In this document: piece by piece, positions 1 through 5,368 of the stretch
How positions within the stretch are numbered: the first letter of the stretch is position 1
Layout of the letters: each line of letters begins with the position of its first letter
From: Bacteroidales bacterium
GTDB taxonomy: Bacteria > Bacteroidota > Bacteroidia > Bacteroidales > Muribaculaceae
Assembly (NCBI GenBank): GCA_004552725.1
Contig: SFNM01000058.1
Location: forward strand, 1 to 15,596
Length of the DNA: 15,596 bases
Direction of reading: 5' to 3'
Translations under genes and position numbers: made by a program
The notes under the pieces: generated by a model
Told to the model about the DNA's origin: nothing
The model's input: only the letters and a program-made list of their open reading frames with translations
Databases searched by the model: none

Positions 1-1150
1 CCGATAGTCACCGAGGTTAAGCCACTGCAGTCGTAGAAGGCCCAGTAGTCAATTGATGTTACGGAGTTGGGGATGTTAACCGAGGTTAATCCGTTGCAGC
101 CGGAGAAGACACCAGGTGCAATCTTCGTTACTGAGTTGGGGATAGTCACCGAGGTTAAGCCGCGGCAGCCAGAGAAGGCAGATTCGCCAATCACAGTTAC
201 TGAGTTTGGGATAATTGTGTTCTTACATCCTGCAATCAACGTGTTTGTTGATTTTTCTATAATCGCATTGCAGTTATCGCGGGAGTCGTATTTTGAGTTA
301 CGACTGTCCACCAATATTTGTTCTAAGCCGTCGCAGCTGGAGAAGGCTCCGCTGCCAATCTCAGTCACAGAGTTGGGGATAGTCACCAAGGTTAAGCTGC
401 TGCAGTTGTAGAAGGCGTACCAACCAATCTGCGTTACGGAGTTGGGGATAGTCACCGAGGTTAAGCCGCTGCATTTGTTGAAGGCGTAGTTGCCAATTGA
501 AGTTACGGAGTTGGGAATAGTAATTGAGGTTAAGCCGGTGCAGTATTCGAAGGCTTCGGCACCAATCTTAGTCACGGAGTTGGGGATAGTCACCGAGGTT
601 AAGCCGCTGCAGGATCTGAAGGCTCCGCTGCCAATCTCAGTCACAGAGTTGGGGATAGTCACCGAGGTTAAGCTTGTGCAACCGGAGAAGGCCCAGCTGC
701 CAATCGAAGTCACTGAGGTGGGGATAGTCACCGAGGTTAAGCCGCTGCAGTCGCGAAAGGCGGAGCCGCTAATTGAAACTGTCACTTCTTTTATTGAGAT
801 AGAAGTATTCTGCGGCATTTCGCCTTTGTATTTATACAACACCCTATTAATATATACAAGTCCATCAGGTTGATTATTATAAAACGGCGTATCGTTGAAG
901 GCAGAGTTGCCAATCGAAGTCACGGAGTTGGGGATAGTCACCGAGATTAAGCTGCTGCAGCCGCGGAAGGCAGAGTCGCCAATCGCAGTTACCGAGTTTG
1001 GGATAGTCACCGAGGTTAAGCCGCTGCAGCCGGAGAAGGCTTCCTCACCAATGTAAGTCACGGAGTTGGGGATTGTCACCGAGGTTAAGCCGCTGCACCA
1101 GCGGAATGCGTAGTCGCCAATCGCAGTTACGGAGTAGGTGGTGCCGCTGT
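1..1150 (-). repeat. Tandem 69-bp repeats encoding LRR_5 units
   Basis: Within the BspA-like gene the 69-bp unit recurs with high nucleotide identity. The plus-strand core ggggatagtcaccgaggtta appears many times with only one or two changes. The units encode 23 residues each and stay in frame. The array is broken by unique sequence near 245-330 and 780-890. Such near-identical repeats can gain or lose units by recombination or slippage without shifting the frame. Confidence 0.9.
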
Positions 1151-1340
1151 AGGTGACTTGCGAGGGTATGGTTACGGAGCCGGTGTAATTATTGCTACAG
1201 GATGTTACGCTGACGGAGGCGCCATCTTCGTTTTTATTGTAGTATATACCGTCGAACTCGAAATCGTAGGCGGTGGCGGCGGTGGCTGTGAGCGCTAATA
1301 GTAGCGTGGCGAGCAGGCGGAGGATAGGTGGGTGTTTCAT
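1..1340 (-). CDS. BspA-like secreted leucine-rich repeat protein (3' end outside window)
   Basis: The reading frame runs from an ATG at 1340 leftwards, open to the edge, giving about 446 residues. Residues 1-24 form a Sec signal peptide (KHPPILRLL basic start, then a leucine/alanine core ending TATAATA). After a short region come about a dozen 23-residue units with the pattern C-S-G-L-T-S-V-T-I-P-N-S-V-T-x-I-G-x-x-A-F, the LRR_5 repeat of BspA-type surface proteins. Two non-repeat islands interrupt the array, near 780-890 (containing GLVYINRVLYKYKGEMP) and near 245-330. Family members are exported and often bind host or bacterial partners; the ligand here is unknown. The ATG overlaps the TGA of the DUF6884 gene upstream (ATGA), so translation is probably coupled. 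The C-terminus, where a sorting domain might sit, is outside the window. The family call is firm; the function is open. Confidence 0.93.
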   Translation of the reverse strand, partial: MKHPPILRLLATLLLALTATAATAYDFEFDGIYYNKNEDGASVSVTSCSNNYTGSVTIPSQVTYSGTTYSVTAIGDYAFRWCSGLTSVTIPNSVTYIGEEAFSGCSGLTSVTIPNSVTAIGDSAFRGCSSLISVTIPNSVTSIGNSAFNDTPFYNNQPDGLVYINRVLYKYKGEMPQNTSISIKEVTVSISGSAFRDCSGLTSVTIPTSVTSIGSWAFSGCTSLTSVTIPNSVTEIGSGAFRSCSGLTSVTIPNSVTKIGAEAFEYCTGLTSITIPNSVTSIGNYAFNKCSGLTSVTIPNSVTQIGWYAFYNCSSLTLVTIPNSVTEIGSGAFSSCDGLEQILVDSRNSKYDSRDNCNAIIEKSTNTLIAGCKNTIIPNSVTVIGESAFSGCRGLTSVTIPNSVTKIAPGVFSGCNGLTSVNIPNSVTSIDYWAFYDCSGLTSVTI

Positions 1341-1762
1341 TTTTCAAGTTGGTTTAGGAGGGTGGTTAGTTTTTGGAGGGAAAAGCCTTGGGTGAGGCCG
1401 CCTAAGGGGTAGGTGGCGTGGGCGAGGCCGAGGTTTTCGTGGTAGCGGCGGCCGGCGAACACTGTGAAGTGGTCGGTCGTGGGATCGATGCCGGCGGCGG
1501 CCATTTGGGCGAGGACTTTCTTGGCCCAGGCGCGGCGGTCGTTGGCCGGCATGTTGTTGAGGGTCAGGTCGTAAGGCTCTAACACGGCGTCGATGGACAC
1601 GAGGCCGTAGTGGGCGGATAGCACGTAGATGGCGGCATCGGGGAAGGCGCGGCGCGAGTAGGCCAACGCTTTGCGGAAGCCGGTACCGAGGTAGAACTCA
1701 CCCGCGGGTGCGGCGTGGCCAGCCTTGCTCTTGGAGCAACCGATGAGTATGATTTCGCTCAT
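1337..1762 (-). CDS. DUF6884 domain protein
   Basis: This 141-residue protein is essentially all one domain. It starts with a hydrophobic strand leading to C-S-K-S-K (residues 9-13), followed by YVLSAHYGL (46-54), EPYD (62-65), AGRRYHENL (103-111) and PLGGLTQGFSLQKL near the C-terminus. I recognise this layout as DUF6884, a small cytoplasmic family whose biochemical role I cannot state. The CSK and SAxYGL-EPYD blocks recall the YaaA-type fold, but that link is inference. The start is an ATG that shares one base with the TAA of the GIY-YIG gene (TAATG), and its TGA overlaps the LRR gene start (ATGA), so the three genes are probably translated together. Base composition is visibly more GC-rich than the upstream gene. 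Confidence 0.8.
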   Translation of the reverse strand: MSEIILIGCSKSKAGHAAPAGEFYLGTGFRKALAYSRRAFPDAAIYVLSAHYGLVSIDAVLEPYDLTLNNMPANDRRAWAKKVLAQMAAAGIDPTTDHFTVFAGRRYHENLGLAHATYPLGGLTQGFSLQKLTTLLNQLEK

Positions 1763-2268
1763 TATAGATATTGTTCGCGTAATTCTTTGAGACGTTGGAT
1801 TACTTGCTTTGACACGGTCTTGTTGTTCTGAATATTGAGCGGATAGCTGTAAACAGTGGAGCTAAGTTCTTCTTTCTCCCATTCTTTGTATTCGGTCAGC
1901 GGAATCCACTCAAAGTAGCAACGAGAGAGAACTGCCGACACGGCTTGTTGCGAGACAGCGCGTTTCAAGCCTAACAACGCGCCGATGGTGTGGCGCAGGT
2001 TCGACAGCGTTTTCGACCGTATTGATGCCGGATTGTGGTCCTTGAGGTGCCACTCGCATCGTTCCATTAGGTCGGATGTAGTGCCTACATACATAGCATA
2101 ATACTTCAGTCCTTTGATGGAACATTTCATCAAGTCTTGCAACTGCACTGCTTTGTTAAACGGCTTGAGCAGCGCGGCGGCATCTTTGCTGGTGAACCAC
2201 CAGCGATAACCGCCACCGGTGGTTGGCGGCAACTTGCTTACAGCGATAAAGTTAACAGGGTATGCCAT
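1762..2268 (-). CDS. GIY-YIG-like nuclease domain protein
   Basis: From the ATG at 2268 the protein has 168 residues. A TTG two codons upstream could also start, but ATG is preferred. Residues 56-62 (YYAMYVG) look like the paired GIY and YIG strands. They are followed by T-T-S-D-L-x-x-R (R70) and H74, a block SIRSKTLSNLR near 82-92, a glutamate-rich stretch (131-134), and P-L-N-I-Q-N-N near 143-149. Arg, a His or Tyr, Glu and a late Asn are the positions expected of GIY-YIG endonucleases, so a DNA-cutting or DNA-repair role is possible. The first strand is degenerate (YYA rather than GIY), so activity is uncertain. No target-recognition domain is visible. It is the first gene of a coupled operon with DUF6884 and the LRR protein, and a structured leader (2320-2410) lies directly upstream. 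Confidence 0.65.
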   Translation of the reverse strand: MAYPVNFIAVSKLPPTTGGGYRWWFTSKDAAALLKPFNKAVQLQDLMKCSIKGLKYYAMYVGTTSDLMERCEWHLKDHNPASIRSKTLSNLRHTIGALLGLKRAVSQQAVSAVLSRCYFEWIPLTEYKEWEKEELSSTVYSYPLNIQNNKTVSKQVIQRLKELREQYL

Positions 2269-2319
2269 CTGCAATAAATGTGTTCTTCAACCTCCGGCAG
2301 AACGGTTAGAGTTAGACAT

Positions 2320-2410
2320 AAAAAAGGTGTGGAGATCGCATTTCATCACATCTCGGCACAAGGGTCTTGGCGTACCCATCAAAGAGAGATATGACGACAG
2401 CCCCCACACC
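2320..2410 (-). ncRNA. Candidate structured RNA or attenuator with U-tract
   Basis: Read on the minus strand, GGTGTGG (2410-2404) pairs perfectly with CCACACC (2332-2326), which is followed at once by six T (2325-2320), as in factor-independent ends. Inside, CGTCATATCTC (2396-2386) pairs with GAGATGTGATG (2354-2344) over 11 positions, two of them G-U wobbles. On the plus strand those wobbles become A-C mismatches, so the fold favours a minus-strand transcript. An inner GGGT/ACCC stem lies at the tip. GAGAT (2354-2350) could alternatively pair with ATCTC (2336-2332), which would break the main fold. It could be a small RNA or a leader that stops transcription before the GIY-YIG gene. I found no SRP, tmRNA or RNase P signatures in it. 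Confidence 0.4.
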
Positions 2411-2422
2411 GTATGTGTATAG

Positions 2423-2464
2423 GTATGCCTATCTCAGGCATACGGATATACCTACGATGTAGGT
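2423..2464. repeat. Two adjacent perfect hairpins
   Basis: GTATGCCT (2423-2430) and AGGCATAC (2436-2443) form an 8-bp perfect stem with loop ATCTC. ACCTAC (2450-2455) and GTAGGT (2459-2464) form a 6-bp perfect stem with loop GAT. They lie just upstream, on the minus strand, of the structured RNA candidate and could be protein-binding dyads or part of a longer leader RNA. Confidence 0.5.
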
Positions 2465-2671
2465 GCTATTGTCAACTATCTTCATCTTTGATAAAAACCG
2501 CCAAGTTTTTGTGCCTGAAGATAATCAAAAATAACACCTTTTCGCGGAGAAAGCTCGCGAGAGCCTTGAGACCGCATGGCGGTGGAGGCTGTATCGCGCT
2601 TTCGTCCGACTAAAGAACCGGCTACGGTGCGCCGCCCGACGCTTCGGGAGGCTTGATGCACCAAGCCGATG

Positions 2672-2702
2672 CAAATTTACATTTTTTTCTCATGCGATGC
2701 AA
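2672..2702 (-). promoter_or_regulatory. Bacteroidales-type promoter facing the GIY-YIG operon
   Basis: The minus strand carries TAAATTTG (2679-2672), a perfect match to the Bacteroidota -7 consensus TAnnTTTG. TTG (2702-2700) lies 20 bases upstream as a -33 element. The predicted start near 2665 would give a leader of about 400 nt before the GIY-YIG ATG, passing through the hairpins and the U-tract structure. A second bare -7 match, TATTTTTG, lies at 2533-2526. Confidence 0.4.
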
Positions 2703-2842
2703 GAGTTTACGGCAAAATATTTGCGAGAAGGAAGTAAAAAGAAGCCTACCCCCAGACCCTCCAGACCGCGAGGCAAGCCTCGAGGCTACAGGGTAAGGGG
2801 GGATAGCGCCGTGGCATACCAGGATGGCCCGGCTGCGGTTAG

Positions 2843-3376
2843 GCAACCATTCCATGGTTGCGGTGGATGGATGGTGGCGTGCCCCACAGAGGAACTTCGC
2901 GCCGGGGCGCTCGTTCCACTGCGGGGTTATCGATGAGGGCACGCATTCCACGCGTGTGCGTCGGCGCAGTTCCTTTACGTAGGATGATGGCAGATGCGAG
3001 GAGGGAGGGGAAAAACACAAATCTCCCGAACCCGAATCCACACGAATCGTTTTTACGATGGCCGGCGGGAAGGAACGAGGGGTGGGGCATTTTTGCCCGG
3101 AGGACATGGGATGCGCCGGAGGCGCTATATTTTCGTTAGCCGTGGGTTGGTAGCGCGGAGCGCTTCCTACCCACGGTTGGCATACACCATCAACCGTTCC
3201 CCGGAGGGGATCTCGGCGGTGGGTGGGCGGTGGCTGTGTCAAGGTTGGTGCAGAGATCCCCTCCGGGGAACAAACATCATATCCGCACACACCCCCGGGA
3301 GCAACCAGCTCCGCGGTAGCACCCGGGGGCTAACGAAAATATAGCGCCTCCTGCGCATCTAAAGCCGCTCCGCGGC
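2843..3376. repeat. Cluster of hairpins sharing a GGA/TCC three-base loop
   Basis: At least eight hairpins have unrelated stems but the same loop, TCC or its complement GGA on the plus strand. With loop TCC: GCAACCAT/ATGGTTGC (2843-2861), ACGCAT/ACGCGT (2941-2955), TCCCC/GGGGA (3257-3269), a 38-nt hairpin at 3292-3329 with loop 3310-3312, a weaker one at 3344-3356, and GCCGC/GCGGC (3364-3376). With loop GGA: GCGCC/GGCGC (3113-3125), a 17-bp stem with two mismatches at 3140-3176, and TCCCC/GGGGA (3198-3210). A longer hairpin at 2882-2926 (12 of 14 outer pairs plus GCGC-CGGG-GCGC) lies among them without that loop. Confidence 0.65.
3110..3359. repeat. 250-bp element bounded by 32-bp inverted repeats
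   Basis: The left arm (3110-3141) and right arm (3328-3359) are reverse complements at 31 of 32 positions; the core ggcgctatattttcgttagc is identical. Between them lie two stem-loops facing inwards (3140-3176 and 3292-3329) and a perfect 19-bp inverted repeat (3196-3214 with 3253-3271). The loops read GGA, GGA, GGA and then TCC, TCC, TCC across the centre, so the whole element is symmetrical. No reading frame inside looks real and no target-site duplication is obvious. It could be a miniature mobile element, a structured RNA or a protein-binding repeat cluster. Confidence 0.65.
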
Positions 3377-3421
3377 AACCCCTGTGGCGGCAGTTTGCGC
3401 CGCGTGGGAGTGCCATCCGGA

Positions 3422-3660
3422 TATGCCGCAGCAAGCCGCGGCACTACAGCCTTGACGATACTGTTCTCCTGCTAAATCTACTGTCCTACTGTGAACCCTT
3501 GCCACCATGCCATCCACCTCCGTCAGAATCTGATAAATCTGCGTGAGATTCACCGGCGTGGTCGCCCGTCCTGTATGCCGCAGCAAGCCGCGGCACTATA
3601 TGTGGTTGATAATCAATAATATATCCTGTTCTCCTGCTGAATCTACTGTTTTACTGTGAA
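3422..3660. repeat. Composite direct repeat, two copies 165 bp apart
   Basis: A 25-bp block containing TGCCGC-AGCAAGCC-GCGGCA (a 6-bp stem, 8-base loop) occurs identically at 3422-3446 and 3574-3598. A 35-bp block starting ctgttctcctgct and ending tactgtgaa occurs at 3461-3495 and 3626-3660 with 32 of 35 matches. Order and orientation are the same in both copies, but the linkers differ (14 and 27 bp) with no similarity. This looks like a repeat unit duplicated downstream of the phosphoethanolamine transferase gene. Confidence 0.75.
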
Positions 3661-3673
3661 TCGTCCTAAAAGG

Positions 3674-5368
3674 TCAGAAATTTGAAATGTGGTGATTGGT
3701 AAGTTGTTGGAGGTCGCACTTGCGCAGACCGCTTTTAGCCAATGGGATGGCCTCGTTGTAGTCGTTGAGGTATATACGAGGGCGGTCGAAGTAAGAAGTG
3801 GAAGAAAGTGCGCGAGAGTAGTCGACAGAGTCGCAACGGAGGCCGGCGAGAGAAAGCATAGTAGGGAGTGCGACATCGTTGGAGGCAACGTCGCAACGGC
3901 TATGAGCGTGAGCTGCGGAAGTTTGTTCGGGATATGCTGCAACGTATTGAGGAGAGAGCCACAAGAGCATTGGGACATGGATTTGGTAGTAAGTTGGGAC
4001 TGGCGAGGCATGGAGGAAACGGTTGCGGTCGTCGTCGAAGATATCTTCGCCATGGTCGGAGAGGAAAAGCATGGCGGCGGGGCATTTGGCTTGCTCAAGC
4101 AAAGAAATGATGGAGTCGAGCATCATATCCGTTTCGCGGATGGAGTTGTCGTAAGCGTTGAGGAGTTGAGCGCGGTTGTAACGCTCTGCATCGGTGTTAT
4201 CGTCGGGGGTGAAGAAAGCATGGTCGCGCGGGTATCGGTCGCGGTAGCAGAAGTGGTTGCCGTAGGTATGGAGTACGATGAAGGTTTTACCGGTATTTTG
4301 CTGTAGTTGTTGCTTCACTAATGGGAGGAGCATCATATCCGAGTGTTCCATGCCATCATCAGTGATAAAAGTAACATCGTGGGCTTCCTGGCCGAGATAG
4401 TCGATAAATGAGTGGTTGCGTGCTTGGTTGGAGATATAAGCGGTGTGGTAACCGGCTTCGTTGAAGGCTGAACAAATTCCTTTGTGAGTATAAATTGCGC
4501 TGTCGAAATTTTCGACGGTAGCAGCCGACAAGATGAGTGGTACGGATTTGTGAGTGGTGTTGCTTTGTGTGACGGCTTTGGGGTAAACTACGAGATTATC
4601 ACGAGCGGAGAGGCGCGGGTTGGTGGGGCGGTCGTAGCCCATCAACTGCCAATTATCGGCACGGGAAGTTTCGCCGATGACAAGTACATAGATTTCGCGA
4701 GTGCCGGAAGGATGAGTATCAACTGAATTGAAGCGGAAATCGGCCGATGTCTCCTTGAAATGCGAGGTGGCCACACCGCGTTTCACCGCCATACCTGTGT
4801 TGTAAATCACGTTGATAGGGAAGAGTTGACGTTCGGCATGGTAGTTGGTGTCGGTGAGTTCGCACGAGCCGCAGAGCATCACTCCGATAATGAGCAGCGG
4901 CGCACCTATATGTCTGAAGCGCAGCATAATAGCGCGGTCAAGGCGAATAGAGCGTTTGCAAAAAACTATTGCACTGATGATGAGGGGGAGATAGATTGCG
5001 CACACGGTGAGTATTGCCATTGGCAAACTGCCAAGGAGGCGCGTGGCTTCGCCGAAGTTGGTGGTTGCCACATTGAGGAACATATCGATGGCAATGATGT
5101 TTTCACCGTAGAGAAACATCAACACAATTTGGAAAGCGGCATAAATCATCAACGGAATACATAGCAATGTTGAGCGTCCAATGCGTGTGGAGCAACCTAC
5201 TATTAGGAGGTAAATACCGAGGGGAGTGACTATGTTGCTGATAGAAGAAAGTAGTGTGTAGTGCTCGGTGCAGTTGAGCCACACATTGGGGATGAGGAGA
5301 GCAATCGGCAGGAAGAGGGCAAGCGCAGTTGCCGGAGAAATTTGTTTGAGGAAATTAAAAGGCTTCAT
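3674..5368 (-). CDS. Phosphoethanolamine transferase (EptA-like, sulfatase fold)
   Basis: This 564-residue inner-membrane enzyme should move phosphoethanolamine from phosphatidylethanolamine onto lipid A or another envelope glycan. Residues 12-170 contain about five hydrophobic segments. The soluble alkaline-phosphatase-like domain follows with IGETSRADN (231-239, metal ligand E233), S-N-T-T-H-K-S-V-P (269-277, candidate nucleophile T271 or T272), HTYGNHFCYRDRYP (367-380) and the metal site L-S-D-H-G-E-D (D438, H439). Later histidines at 453 and 464 could complete the site. Length and order match EptA-type enzymes. Its ATG overlaps the end of the Omp85-like gene by 14 nt, so the two are co-transcribed. 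The acceptor is not decided by sequence; in this phylum lipid A phosphate carrying phosphoethanolamine is the known case. Confidence 0.9.
   Translation of the reverse strand: MKPFNFLKQISPATALALFLPIALLIPNVWLNCTEHYTLLSSISNIVTPLGIYLLIVGCSTRIGRSTLLCIPLMIYAAFQIVLMFLYGENIIAIDMFLNVATTNFGEATRLLGSLPMAILTVCAIYLPLIISAIVFCKRSIRLDRAIMLRFRHIGAPLLIIGVMLCGSCELTDTNYHAERQLFPINVIYNTGMAVKRGVATSHFKETSADFRFNSVDTHPSGTREIYVLVIGETSRADNWQLMGYDRPTNPRLSARDNLVVYPKAVTQSNTTHKSVPLILSAATVENFDSAIYTHKGICSAFNEAGYHTAYISNQARNHSFIDYLGQEAHDVTFITDDGMEHSDMMLLPLVKQQLQQNTGKTFIVLHTYGNHFCYRDRYPRDHAFFTPDDNTDAERYNRAQLLNAYDNSIRETDMMLDSIISLLEQAKCPAAMLFLSDHGEDIFDDDRNRFLHASPVPTYYQIHVPMLLWLSPQYVAAYPEQTSAAHAHSRCDVASNDVALPTMLSLAGLRCDSVDYSRALSSTSYFDRPRIYLNDYNEAIPLAKSGLRKCDLQQLTNHHISNF

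Larger units (their letters stand above)
2269..3673. other. Repeat-rich intergenic region without a convincing gene
   Basis: This 1.4-kb stretch separates two minus-strand operons. Several open frames exist on both strands, but none shows a recognisable motif or good start context. They overlap inverted repeats and have arginine/proline-rich composition typical of chance frames in GC-rich DNA. What it does hold is palindromes, direct repeats, one promoter-like site and one RNA candidate, each listed separately. Other local stems include ACCGC-ATG-GCGGT (2571-2583), CCCGA-CGCT-TCGGG (2635-2648) and CGAGGC-AA-GCCTCG (2769-2782). From memory, frames such as those at 2482-2664 resemble spurious proteins annotated in other Bacteroidales, which would fit an interspersed repeat family; I could not search to confirm this. 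Confidence 0.7.

Noticed and set aside
67..873. Two plus-strand frames of 114 and 127 residues (67-411 and 490-873)
   Set aside because: They are antisense images of the 69-bp LRR repeats; the minus strand is open over the whole region with a signal peptide and clear LRR_5 units.
1..1150. CRISPR-like array of regular repeats
   Set aside because: The repeats are contiguous 69-bp coding units in a continuous frame, not short repeats separated by unique spacers.
2320..2410. SRP RNA, tmRNA or RNase P RNA
   Set aside because: None of the conserved cores of these RNAs (SRP GGAA-loop region, tmRNA acceptor and T-arm, RNase P GAGGAAAGTCC-type box) can be found here.
2482..2664. Minus-strand 60-residue frame ending DYLQAQKLGGFYQR, just below a good promoter
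   Set aside because: It needs a TTG start, crosses hairpins and has arginine/serine-rich composition with no motif; more likely a chance frame in a repeat, though the promoter keeps it slightly open.
2622..3290. Minus-strand 222-residue frame
   Set aside because: It passes through the inverted repeats and hairpins, is proline/arginine-rich and has no domain; composition reflects GC-rich palindromic DNA.
2843..3376. CsrA-binding decoy RNA because of repeated GGA loops
   Set aside because: CsrA is not typical of Bacteroidales and the loops alternate strand, so one transcript would display only some of them as GGA.
3359..3586. Minus-strand 75-residue frame with NLTQIYQILTEVDGMVARVHSRTVD
   Set aside because: Half of it is translated repeat sequence. 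The central stretch could be a remnant of a gene, but there is no recognisable family or proper start.
3643..4306. Minus-strand (3643-4098) and plus-strand (3689-4306) frames across the 3' part of the transferase gene
   Set aside because: They are shadows of the phosphoethanolamine transferase, whose frame contains all the family motifs here, including the DHGE metal site.
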